This document shows, piece by piece, positions 1-8,849 of a DNA stretch of 26,771 nucleotides. The notes below the pieces were generated by a model. That model was not told the DNA's origin. It saw only the letters and a program-made list of their open reading frames with translations, and did no database searches. The DNA comes from Chara braunii (lineage: Eukaryota > Streptophyta > Charophyceae > Charales > Characeae): the NCBI GenBank assembly GCA_003427395.1, contig BFEA01000045.1, positions 3,379,936 to 3,406,706 of the forward strand, in the 5' to 3' direction. A program made the translations under genes and the position numbers. Numbering within the stretch: position 1 is the stretch's first letter; each line of letters opens with the position of its first letter.

Positions 1-46
<46 letters not shown>

Positions 47-121
47 TTTAAACACGACCATTTTTTTGAGGCAGCGCCTCAAAAACCAAGTGTGGCGTGA
101 GGGAATGATGGAAAGATGTAT

Positions 122-168
<47 letters not shown>

Positions 169-260
169 TTTAAACACGATCATTTTTTGTGGCAGCGCCT
201 CAAAATCCATGTGCTTCAAATCTGAATTTCTGGCGCGAGGGAATGATGGAAAGATGTATG
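1..260. repeat. Duplicated (CA)n microsatellite block
   Basis: Two (CA)n tracts (1-44 and about 122-166) are each followed by the same roughly 80-95-base sequence beginning CAGATTTAAACACGA and ending GGGAATGATGGAAAGATGTATG, so the block is a tandem duplication. The first copy contains a near-perfect palindrome at 63-85 (TTTTTGAGGC, spacer AGC, GCCTCAAAAA). The second copy has one broken arm (TTGTGGC). Reading frames through the CA tracts (His-Thr repeats) are not genes. Confidence 0.9.
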
Positions 261-899
261 CCGCTCATGCGCGCATATCGCATAGCGGCATAGGGATCGG
301 TGGCGGTCCAGTAAGGGCACCGCGGAAAGTTGCGGCGCCTGCTGAAAGGGGCATGCAGGAAAGTTGAGAGGCCCCAGGGGCAGGCACAAAGAGAATTGGG
401 CCAGACAAAGAAACAGGCTGCTGATCCCCGAACAAGTGTGACGATGCGGCAGATGTCGTCGATGATACACTAGATCATCATAAACTATTAACGTATTATG
501 TCCTTTGTACATGAAATATTGTGCAAAGGAAGCTCCAGTATAAGGTGCAAGTTATTGTAATGTAGCAGGAGAATTAGCAGTTTCTGCTACTACTATGGTA
601 TAACTTAAAGAAAGTTAATATTCTTGCTTTCATTGCAACGACACTTTTTATTATCATCGCAACAGCCTTTTTATTAATATTTTATGTAAAAACAGCTCGT
701 CAAAGTGATTATGCAAGTAACATGAATGTGGACGAACCAAAGAAATCCCAATTGCAAATCACACTGAAGTCCAAGTAGTCAAAGCAAGAGCATATAACAC
801 ATTGGAACCGAGCAACCATCCATTTGAGAACGATACAGCAAAAGTCATGAGTCAATGTCCAACTCCAATCGGGCAACACCAACAACATAACTCGAAGTA
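261..899. other. Unassigned intergenic sequence
   Basis: No gene, RNA or recognisable element was found. The stretch is moderately AT-rich after about 470, with short A/T runs. Open frames here are short and have no recognisable domain. Confidence 0.5.
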
Positions 900-1782
900 G
901 CCCTCTCTCTTGAATGGCGCCAGGCGCCCTATCTACTCTACAGCCTATCCTACAACTACAGTCATGGAAGCAACCAGACGACTTGATGACCAGCTAGTGA
1001 TGACGTCAACACCAATGCCGACCTCCTCTTCCACCAGGTACGTCACTCTCTCTTGTCCCTCACTCTCCCTTGTTATCCCACACAGCGCCCTTCACCTTCC
1101 GAAGAACCACCTTCGCCCTCACCTCCTCCAGCGCCCTCATGCAGCCTGGCTATGGCTGCCAGCGCCCTGCGCCCAGGCTGCGCTCTACCGCTTAGCGCCA
1201 GCCTGCCTTCTCTCAGCCTAGCGCAGCGCAGCACCCCACAACGCAACAGCGTGCCGGCCTTGCTCGCAATGGCCAAGATCCCTGCCCACTCGCCCGCTCT
1301 GCCTATATGCCAGTGTTGCGTGTGGGCGGTCTCCCTTGAGCCTGCGCCTGGGCCCCAGTACCTGTACCCAGGCCCAATGCAGATGGGGCACAGGTAATAC
1401 AGTTGTGCCCCTTATGCTAGGGCCATTGTCCAGATTCAGACCCCGTACCGGTCCCATTGGTTTCCTCAGCCTCTGCAACGAAATACTGCTTTTCCGAGGC
1501 CAGGGACCAATGTGTGATGTGTCGGCCTCCCAAACTGTCGCCCAGGGCTCAACCAATCGAGGCCCTGGGCTCAACTGCCTTTGCAGGAGTCTGAGGCTCA
1601 CGATGCACTCCAACCAACTGGCGTGCGGCAACTGTCTGATACCCACTTTGTGAAATGCTTGAATGTAGGTCTCTCGTGGATAATCTGGCCCGCCTTCACT
1701 TAGGGCGGGCACGAGGCTTGTTGGGGGCCTATGCCCAGAACATATGCATGTCGGCAAGGCCGCGTTGAGGGCTCAATCCTCA
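900..1782 (-). repeat. LTR-like repeat, copy 1
   Basis: This GC-rich block is a diverged copy of the one at about 4550-5311. In the same order both contain a GGCGC-rich start, a TGACGTCA palindrome (1001-1008 here), a CACCAGGTAYGTC box, CCACACAG, an ACTGTCTGA-type box followed by CCCACTTTG, and a terminal hairpin with loop TTCACTTAG (about 1688-1712). Read on the minus strand it would start TGAGG at 1782. I infer an LTR because copy 2 sits immediately beyond a Ty3 pol and a polypurine tract. Copy 1 may be a solo LTR or belong to a lost element. The low-coordinate end is approximate. Overlapping open frames look like GC-rich chance frames. Confidence 0.5.
1001..1008. promoter_or_regulatory. 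TGACGTCA bZIP-type palindrome in LTR copy 1
   Basis: A perfect TGACGTCA palindrome followed by AACA. The same motif is kept at the matching place in copy 2 (4623-4630) although the surroundings have diverged. TGACGTCA is the classic binding core of bZIP transcription factors. A transcriptional role in the LTR is inference. Confidence 0.35.
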
Positions 1783-2934
1783 CAATTATGTATTTTTTTT
1801 TATATTTATTAAGTATTCAGTGGCATTTTATTTTTAGAGAATTATTTTATAAAATTGTTCAATTTTATATTATATCTTTTATTTTTTATTTTTTTGGCAT
1901 GCCTGGGGTTAGACCCCCTCGGGGGTCACGCCAGGTGCCCGCCTGGGCAGGACCGGCCAGGTGTGACAATCTTCCTAGCTATTCCCCTTATGATTTGCTC
2001 ATTCTGAGCCTTCTGATTAGTTTATGCAACATGCCATGTTTTTCATACACCAGTTCTCTCTTTCCTCCCTCTTCCTCTTTGTCCCCAACTCCCCTTTTGT
2101 CCAATTCGATAAGGTCCTGCGATTGACACCCCCTTTCCCACCTTGTCCAAGTAATTACATTGCGACCCCTATGCCCCTCCGTCTTCCCCCCATTGCCCCC
2201 AACATGGGTGTGCCGCATTTGGTGACCACCACTGACACTTCCCCTCCTCCTCTGGATGTAAAGCATTTTGCATCTGCCCCCAACGAGTGTGCAAACTATC
2301 TTGTGACCTCGTCAACACTTCTTCCCTTAACCCAGTATGCAGCAAACTTAACATTGACACTGTGCCTCCAACATGCTCATCGACACGTGTCTCCCTCCAA
2401 ACATGCTCATTGACCCTCGGCCAACCCCCAACATGCTCATCAACGTTCCCCCTCTCCCCTTGCATGTTCATCAAAGCTTCCACTTGCTCCAGATGTGCTC
2501 TCAACCACTGCAAGCCTCAGCCAGCACTTCCAGAATCAGATTTTAGTGGTGAATGGCATTCTTTGTCACATGTCCTCCATAACCTGCCACCATTCCTGGG
2601 TTGTCCCTTTTTCTCTGATTCTGGATACTCGTTGGATTGGTCACATCAGGAGAATTTCTACAAAGGCACACCATAGCCATTTCTTCCTCTCCTTACTACT
2701 ACAACTGAGTTTGCTAGACTGGTTTAACATCTGAATTTGGCCGAACTGGACTTGCGCTCCAGTTTGTGTATGTCACATGTGACAAGGAGAGGGAGCATGT
2801 GCATTACTTGACGGGCCACCACCTCTAGCTTTGGGGGCAACGTAGTCCCAGCCCCAATGATCATGCGAGCCACATCCACAAAATGGCAATTAGATATTGA
2901 AAGAACACAGAACAACAGAAGGCAAAAACCTGAC
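1783..2934. other. AT tract, GC hairpin, pyrimidine-rich repeat region
   Basis: 1790-1900 is a T/A-rich tract. 1912-1927 is a perfect hairpin (GACCCCC, TC, GGGGGTC) inside a GC-rich patch ending GGTGTGACA, a sequence often seen at plant Ty3 LTR ends. 2000-2480 is pyrimidine-rich and includes a degenerate repeat of about 30 bp built on CCAACATGCTCATC, four copies at 2366-2482. The long plus-strand frames here follow that repeat and show no domain. On the minus strand a frame at 2724-2870 (for example VDVARMIIGAGTTLPPK) looks more protein-like than its surroundings and lies next to the possible exon at 2935-3124. I do not recognise it. Confidence 0.5.
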
Positions 2935-3124
2935 CTGTGAAGATGACTGCCCCGTTTCGGCATCGTAGTCACTCGTCCGCCGCCTGCTCAAGCTTTGACG
3001 ACCATGGGCACCAGTGCTCGGTGCACTGCATGTTTCAGAGCGATCAGAGTCGAGGTCCTCTGGAGCACTGTCAAATGCTTCTACATCATCATCAACAGTT
3101 CCTTGGCTGGCTGCTTCATCTTTG
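2935..3124 (-). CDS. Possible internal exon of an unknown host gene
   Basis: On the minus strand an open segment is bounded by a splice-acceptor-like GTGCAG (just above 3124) and a donor-like CAG followed by GTCAGG (2934-2929). The encoded peptide is acidic and Ser-rich (for example TVDDDVEAFDSAPEDLD and RRRTSDYDAETGQSSS), as in a disordered linker of a nuclear or signalling protein. Length is 190 nt, so it would shift phase between exons. A second protein-like minus frame follows at 2870-2724, but it lacks an obvious acceptor. No family is recognised. This may be a captured or broken gene piece or chance. Confidence 0.3.
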
Positions 3125-3180
3125 CTGCACCGCACACCACATCAACAAAAACAGTATGAATTTACTGGCTGAAGCTTAGA

Positions 3181-3300
3181 AGGCAACCCCTGAAGTATGT
3201 GTTCGCGCGTGAAGTTATCAGAAATCCCCAACGTCTCTGATATCTGATAGGGGGATTTCTGATAACTTACATGCCGGAAAACACATTTCAGGGGTTGCTG
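3181..3300. repeat. Foldback / MITE-like inverted repeat
   Basis: Arms of about 50 bases are reverse complements: 3183-3231 begins GCAACCCCTGAAG and ends ATCAGAAATCCCC; 3249-3298 begins GGGGGATTTCTGATAACTT and ends TTTCAGGGGTTGC. The spacer is about 18 bases. Mismatches and a few extra bases lie mid-arm. The size and structure suit a small non-autonomous DNA transposon or a foldback hairpin. No convincing target-site duplication is visible (left TTAGAAG, right TGAGAG). Confidence 0.7.
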
Positions 3301-3838
3301 AGAGGATTTCAAGCTGGCAGTCGAGCCTCCATTAAAAGGGAGTAATCAATGTTGTCCAGGGGTCCTTCAGCCAGACGGAAGGAAGAGTGCGTGCATATCT
3401 TTTTGTATTTTCATGACTTGCCAGGCGAAAAGTAACCGGACTGACACTCCCCAGAATGGATATGGAGCCAGGGTCATAAGGCCCTGTTTGTTAAAAATAA
3501 TAATAATAAAGAAATCAATCCCCAACATCAACATAAATCCGTCACATCATACCATCTCTTTGCGGTACAGTGCCTGTTGCCTACAAACCTGTCCGCATAA
3601 AGCACACTTGCACTGAAAAATGAACAAACAAACAACTGATAGAGGCCTCAAACCCTTAAGCTCCAACACACAGCTCATTGACAAACCTCGTCAACGCGAA
3701 GCTCACATAGCACAGGAATATGCATTCCGTCGATCAGATGTTCATAAGCACATTAGGTGACATTGAAATCCCCATTGTGCGACATTGAAACCCCCATATG
3801 GCGGAGCTGGACAAGGTCCCAGACGGGGAACAGGATCA
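3301..3838. other. Unassigned sequence
   Basis: No gene or element recognised. There is an AATAATAAT run near 3497-3510. The short plus-strand frames carry no domain. Confidence 0.5.
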
Positions 3839-4394
3839 AGGAGAATGGCGGATGGAGAGGGTGGAGACAGCGAGAAGATGGAAAGAATGACAAGTGCAAG
3901 AGGTGGTGAAGTGGGGCCGGCTTACTAAGGAGGCGTGGATTCTGATGGGGGAAATGATGAACAGGAAGTTCTTTGCGCAGCTAGGCAAGAGGGGAGGGAC
4001 AGCCCTCATGACGGCCATGCAGCACCCATTTGAATCGAATGCAGAACGGCAGAAGACAACCAGGGGTATCCTGCAGTACGTGGTTGAGTATTATATGGCT
4101 GTTTACTGAGGACATATGGCAGTACAATGGGCGCCTGCACAAATGGCATCCCAACCGGAGCACGAGGTCTGGGCCCACATGGAGCGTCACCTCAACTTGG
4201 AGTAGAGCTGTGCGTTGGACAGGGACATCACACCTGAAGAAGTGGAACGAGCAGTAGTGGAATTGCGAAGACAGAAGGCACCGGGATTGGACAGGATCCC
4301 GGTGGAGTTTTACAAAGAGTATCAACGCTTGCTTGTAACGCTGCTGACTAGAGTGTATAATGTAGCCCTGTGCAAGAAGAATGAGCGATAGCGA
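3839..4394 (+). pseudogene. LINE (non-LTR retrotransposon) fragment, RT N-terminal part
   Basis: A plus-strand frame at about 3894-4109 encodes KFFAQLGKRGGTALMTAMQ and RGILQYVVEYYMAVY, the type of linker found between the endonuclease and reverse transcriptase of plant LINEs. After a frame change it continues at about 4210-4390 with ITPEEVERAVVELRRQKAPG then LDRIPVEFYK, the well-known LINE RT motif before the palm. It ends around 4394, well before the catalytic FADD box, and the 5' half is missing. In-frame stops and at least one frameshift occur in between. It is a dead internal fragment. Confidence 0.85.
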
Positions 4395-4549
4395 ATTCCA
4401 GAAACCAAGCAGCATCATACACATGAAACCAGATAGTCTTGACCTCGAACAAAAAGTAGAATTGCAACTTCAGTTCCACCAAATAAGAGCAGAACAAAAG
4501 CACAAAAGTGACAATGTTGGAATAGTCTCATCAACAATGAACCAATGTT
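4395..4549. other. Spacer between LINE scrap and LTR-like repeat
   Basis: A-rich sequence with no coding signal. A TGTTGGAATAGTC string at about 4518 could be an LTR edge, so the LTR-like repeat may begin here rather than at about 4550. Confidence 0.3.
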
Positions 4550-5311
4550 GAATCCCTATCTGGCGCTCAGCGCCCAGACTACGAATGGCAGATCCTATCT
4601 AACCTATCTATAATGCTGCTGGTGACGTCAACAGCTTCCCGAAGTACGAGCAGATCTCGGCCAATGTCGTTCGCCTCAAGCACCAGGTATGTCTCACGCT
4701 TCACTCACAACCTCGATCCCCCACACAGATGCCACATGCACCCAAGGACCACCATGCGCCCCATCCAGCAATGCGCAGGCCAGCTCGGCTAAGGCTGCCT
4801 GCTTCTTCTCGGCTCGCCCGTGATCGCGTAGGCACTTGCTCCAGCAGCTGGTGCAGCAGCACTTGCACATAAGCAGCGAGTGTCCAAATGCGAAATGCGG
4901 AGGCAGGCACTTTCCTTTATGGAAGTGGCCTGCCTGCTGTGTGCTGCCTGGCTGCGTTGGGCCCCTGCCCAGAAGCTTCCCGTAGGCCCCAAGTGCCTGA
5001 GGCCAGAGTATTCCGCAGGGCCTCGGGTGGTTACGCATGTCCAAATGCCAAGTGTGCTGCATGCAGTTTAAGCCCCGTGTCTGCCCCAGGGCCTGTGCCC
5101 AAAAACATAGGAAGGGCCTAGAAGCCCTTGACCAGATACTGTTGCCCACGGCCTGGGTTCGTTCGACCAACTGACGCAGCATAACTGTCTGAGCCCCACT
5201 TTGCAAAAAAGGGCGAAATAGGCCTCATGCGATTTTACAGGGCCGCCTTCACTTAGGGCGGCCATCCTTGCTGAGAGGCCCAGGATGCTCAGGGCGGGCT
5301 GTGGCCTCGCA
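4550..5311 (-). repeat. LTR-like repeat, copy 2 (probable 3' LTR of the minus-strand chromovirus)
   Basis: Diverged copy of the block at about 900-1782, sharing the TGACGTCA box (4623-4630), CACCAGGTATGTC, the CCAACTGACG / ACTGTCTGAG / CCCACTTTG string and the terminal hairpin (about 5240-5262). On the minus strand the sequence directly after the chromovirus pol stop is a short spacer, a purine run and then TGCGAGGCC starting at 5311. This fits pol, polypurine tract, 3' LTR. The far end is not fixed. Confidence 0.6.
5240..5262. repeat. GGCCGCC-TTCACTTAG-GGCGGCC hairpin
   Basis: Perfect 7-bp stem around the loop TTCACTTAG. In LTR copy 1 (about 1688-1712) the same loop is closed by GCCCGCC and GGCGGGC, so both stem strands changed together while the loop stayed the same. 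Confidence 0.7.
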
Positions 5312-5322
5312 TTCCCTCCTCC
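5312..5322 (-). promoter_or_regulatory. Candidate polypurine tract
   Basis: On the minus strand GGAGGAGGGAA lies between the chromovirus pol stop (5352-5354) and the TG that would open the 3' LTR at 5311. Position and composition match the plus-strand priming site of an LTR retrotransposon. A functional assignment is inference. Confidence 0.5.
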
Positions 5323-5351
5323 ATACTTCGACAGTCCTCAAAGAAGTTCAA

Positions 5352-6658
5352 TCACCCAATCTGGCGCTTTCCTTTCTGCAGTGCCTTCTCATAGTGAGCG
5401 ACAACCTGTGGAGCGGTCTGCATCAGTTCCTCTCTTGTGAACCATCTGTCCTCCTTAGGATCAGTGTGATGTCTGAATCGAACACGAAACTGTAGCTTCG
5501 GCTTTGAAGGACGGCCCCTGCCTGTTGGTTTGGAACCGGCATTTCTTTGAGCTCAACAATGTCGTCAATGTCGACCTCTCCATACATGGTTGGGGGCAGC
5601 ATAGACCGACGAGAGGGAAACTGATCAGTTTCCTTGGGAGGTGCAAGTTTGGAGGCGTGGAAGACAAGGTAAGTGCAAAGGTGACCACGGATCTGTATTA
5701 CATAGGAAAGCCGATCGGGATCATCTCCAACAATGTCTAGAACCTCCCATGGTCCGAAGTACTGTGGCATGAGCTTTCGGGAAATCCACTGCTCTTGCCA
5801 GAGTTCGGATGCCTTGACACAGACTCTATCCCTAACCTGGAACGTAGAAGGGCGGCGGTGTTTGTTTTCTGACTCTATCATCGCCGCCTGGGCTTTGTGC
5901 ATGCTGTCCACTGCTTGCTGCATAAGACTTTCATATCGGTAAGTGAACTCCAAGGTACCCGGCGCAACAGTGGATTGGTTTTCCGGTAGTAAGAAATCAA
6001 GAGGCAGTCGAGGCTTAAAAGTTAGGAGCAGACTGTTGAGGCTCACCCCTGTCGCGCTGTGCACAGCGTTGTTGTACAGGCTGGCAATGAGAGCAAGCTT
6101 CTCGTCCCAGTCCACCTGATTAGGCTTAATGTGGTGCCTCAGCAGGTGTTGTACAACGCGGTTCAACTGCTCTGCTTGTCCATTTGCCTCTGGGTGGTTC
6201 CCGAAGGTCATCTGCGGCTGAGTCCCTTGTTCAGCAGCTGCAGCCTTCCACAACTCACTCGTGAATCGTACATCCTGGTCACTAACGATGGACTTTGGCA
6301 GGCCAAAGTCTCTGACCCAGTTCTCTTTAAACAGTCATCATGTACTCGGTCTTTGTTGAAACGGCATGGCAACTAACCTAGCATACTTATTGAACCTATC
6401 CATGAAATCCATGGACAGGCTCTCACCAGGCCTTTCCGGAATCGGAAGGGGCTTGAGTAGCCCAGGAGGGGCATGTGTACGTGGCTTGTCCCTCTGACAC
6501 ACCAGACAAGTCTCCACGTATAGCTTCGCGTCTTTCATCATGGTGGGCCAGCAGAACTGCTGCAACAAGTTACCTGCAGTCTTTTTGTAACCAAAATGCC
6601 CGGTGGCATTGTGACATTCACCTAAAAATAAACTATGTAAAGACTCTCTATTTGGCAC
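5352..6658 (-). pseudogene. Ty3 chromovirus integrase with C-terminal chromodomain (broken)
   Basis: Minus-strand remnant that would catalyse cDNA insertion. Visible in order: an H-x4-H...C-x2-C zinc domain (CHNATGHFGY ... TCLVCQRDK); LSMDF with the first catalytic Asp; SIVSDQDVRF with the second; EANGQAEQLNR with the Glu; a GPY/F module (QYFGPWEVLD); and a chromodomain-like tail that continues after a frameshift near 5470-5500 (RWFTREELMQTAPQVV) to a TGA at 5352-5354. The stretch between LSMDF and DRFNKYARLV is about 15-20 residues shorter than usual, pointing to an internal deletion, and the frame is lost again near 6290-6340. The chromodomain places it among chromoviruses. Confidence 0.9.
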
Positions 6659-7198
6659 TCACAAACGTTTATTCACAGCCTTCTTGAGGAACAGCAGGCC
6701 ATTGACCAACACAAACTCATTCGAAGTGACCTTGTCTTTCGCCTCGAGTCTGCATGTGATCTCCTTTATGAACAGACCCTCGCGATAGGCTTCCACCAAG
6801 GACTGAGTAATATCGTCCGCAAGCCCGAACTCAGTGATCAGCGCACCAAGGAATTCTGGCCTACGCAACAGCGCATCAGGCACCTCGTTGTACTCCCCAT
6901 TGATGTACCGAGGTTCAAAGTCATACTGTTGTATGACTTCGATCCAGCGTTTCAAAGCATCGGAGAGTACAAGTGTCCTCATCCACCTCAAAGTCTGACG
7001 ATCAGTCCTGACATAGAAGAATCTTCCAAGGAGGTAGTGTCTCCAATGGGTCAGCGCTTTATATATCGCACGAAGTTCCTGCTCATAGGTGGACGTAGCC
7101 AACTTTTGAGAGGGCATGTTTTTGGACATGTACTCAACGGGCCTCAACTTTTTTCCCTCTTGGTGCGCAAGCACGACAAATGCCATATTGGCTGGCAT
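6659..7198 (-). pseudogene. Ty3 chromovirus RNase H domain (broken)
   Basis: This continues from the RT after a frameshift near 7180-7200. The first catalytic Asp (VVTTDASQYG) is still in the RT frame; this frame carries PVEYMSKNM, the Glu of TYEQELRAI, the Asp of RTDRQTLRWM and a later Asp (VPDALLRRP). It removes template RNA in the retroelement replication cycle. The frame ends in a TGA at 6659-6661 between NKRL and VPNRESLH-type sequence; the integrase continues in the same frame, so this is a single in-frame stop. Confidence 0.9.
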
Positions 7199-7655
7199 CC
7201 GTGGTCACAACGAATGGTTTGTCAGGATCAGGAAGTTTCAAGACCTCATGGTGCGTCAGAGAGTGCTTCAAATGTCTGAAAGCAACCTCACACCTGTTTG
7301 TCCACTCCCACGGGGTGTTAAGGCGTGTGAGATCCGACAAGGGTACGGTTACTATGCTATAGTTCTTCACGAAATTGCGGTAGTCGTCGGTCATCCCTAA
7401 GAACCTCATCTCAGTCACAGACTGAGGACGCGGACGGTCACGAATGCTGGCCACCTTTGCGTCATCGGGCTTCAATCCCTCCGAGGAAATCTCATGACCC
7501 AGATAGAAGATCCGGGTGCGGCCAAACTCACACTTCTCCCGGTTAATCTTGAACTGGTGCTGCCGAAGGAGACTGAGTACTTTATGTAAATGGGCTACAA
7601 GCTCCTCGACAGTCCTACTAAAAATAAGTATGTCATCAAGGTACACGAGGGCCAT
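7134..7655 (-). pseudogene. Ty3 chromovirus reverse transcriptase, C-terminal half
   Basis: On the minus strand the retained part begins at the palm catalytic box VYLDDILIFSRT and runs through the thumb (NREKCEFGRTRIFYLGHEIS, VTEMRFLGMTDDYRNFV) into the RNase H start. Everything upstream (fingers, first catalytic Asp, protease, gag) is missing: retroelement sequence stops about ten residues before YLDD, exactly where the left arm of the large composite begins. The insertion or rearrangement therefore broke this gene. The missing half is not present beyond the right arm. Confidence 0.9.
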
Positions 7656-8659
7656 CATTGCGGGGCCCTCATGCGCTGAAGATTTGAAGGCCCTCTCACG
7701 CGAGCTTGAGTGCACCCCTCTTGTATCTGAGAGACTAAATGCTTCTTATCCTGCCCTTCTTCCTCTAAGTCTAGTCCATTGGTTCTGAGAGGAAGGCAGC
7801 AGGTGGGATTGCAACCCGTCATCCGTGCCAAGGCCTCTGTGGGAGGTTCGCCCCACGGATTGCGGGAGCTCTGTCGGGACTCGGGAGGAGTTTTGGAGGC
7901 AGGAAACTGAAAGGTAACCATTTGCTTCCCCTCTATAAACCCAGTTATAACCCCTATCTATACATCTCCCTATGTATTGGCTGAGTGTATTGTATGCAGC
8001 CCTACTTTGACTTTTAGTTTTACTTTCAGGACACAAATCAGACTAAGTAAAGGAACGTATGTATAATGGCAGTTTCGGTTTCTTCGCTTGTCTAAAAACA
8101 GATTGTAACAAAGGGTTGCATCAGGGGGAAGGTTGGGAGGAAGGCAGTTTTGCTTGTGTCTGAATGGGTCTTATAGGGCCAGACATTGTTTCTAAGATGA
8201 ATAGCCTGACTGCTGTGTTTTGTTCTGTTTTCTGAAGGGCCAAGCATTGTTTCTAACACGAATGGCTTGGTCGCTGTGTTTATTTAGTTGTGTCAGGCAT
8301 TGTTTCTAAGATGAATGGCCTGGCTATTTATTTTGAGGGCTATTGATTGCCTAAATTTTGAGGGTCAGACATTGTTTCTAAGATGAATGGTCTGGCTGCT
8401 GTTTATTTTTGGTGGTTTCTTAACAGTCTCTGGGTCTTGACCCAGGGTGCTCTGTTTTTTTTAGTACTGAGAAAGAGGGGGTTGAGCATTGTTTCTAAGA
8501 CGAATGACTCAACTCTTTTTGATTGTTTTATTCTGAGGGAGGTTCAGGCCAAAGGACTAGACATTGTTTCTAAGATGAATGGTCCAAGTCTGAGGCCACA
8601 GGACTATAATGAGAACAAAGGAATAGGATTCTCTATAATCTATATATATATATAGGGTT

Positions 8660-8703
8660 CAGCCTCCTGATGAGTCGGTGAAACTCCGACGAAACAGTTT
8701 GTC
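8660..8703 (+). ncRNA. Hammerhead-ribozyme-like core
   Basis: CTGATGA (8667-8673), a perfect 5-bp stem II (GTCGG 8674-8678 with CCGAC 8686-8690, loop TGAAACT), then GAAAC (8691-8695) and a GTC (8701-8703) that can close a very short stem III (ACA with TGT, loop of three). These are the invariant core elements of hammerhead self-cleaving RNAs, which occur in plant retrozymes and in Penelope-like elements. Stem I is the weak point: the bases before CTGATGA and after GTC do not pair, so the ribozyme may be decayed or incomplete. No counterpart exists in the right arm. Confidence 0.6.
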
Positions 8704-8742
8704 ACAGCCCCTCGTTTGTTGTCCNCCCTCGTTTGTTGTCCT

Positions 8743-8849
8743 CTTCTCCCTCTCTGCCTACGGTTTACCGGGCAGTTCTATTTGACGATATATATATATA
8801 TCGTCACAAATAGAACTGTCCGGTAAACCGTAGGCAGAGAGAGAGAAGA
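8743..8849. repeat. Long near-perfect palindrome next to the hammerhead core
   Basis: Arms of about 48 bases (CTTCTCCCTCTCTGCC ... GTTCTATTTGACGAT and its reverse complement) with a TATATA centre near 8793. Mismatches are few (GGGC/GTCC, TTTGAC/GTCACAAA). The arms are flanked by TA repeats (8641-8654 and 8851-8862). With the hammerhead core it forms an insert of roughly 220 bases that the right arm lacks. Confidence 0.85.

Noticed and set aside
116-367. Small protein starting with a His-Thr run
   Set aside because: It is the translation of the CA microsatellite.
1053-1757. Several long overlapping frames on both strands
   Set aside because: High-GC chance frames inside an LTR-like repeat; no domain, no codon pattern.
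7656-7790. Peptides read from the outer arm ends (AEDLKALSREL on the left, LDDIKALS on the right) as a conserved coding terminus
   Set aside because: Similarity follows from the repeat itself, the frames differ by indels, and a stop follows quickly in the right arm.
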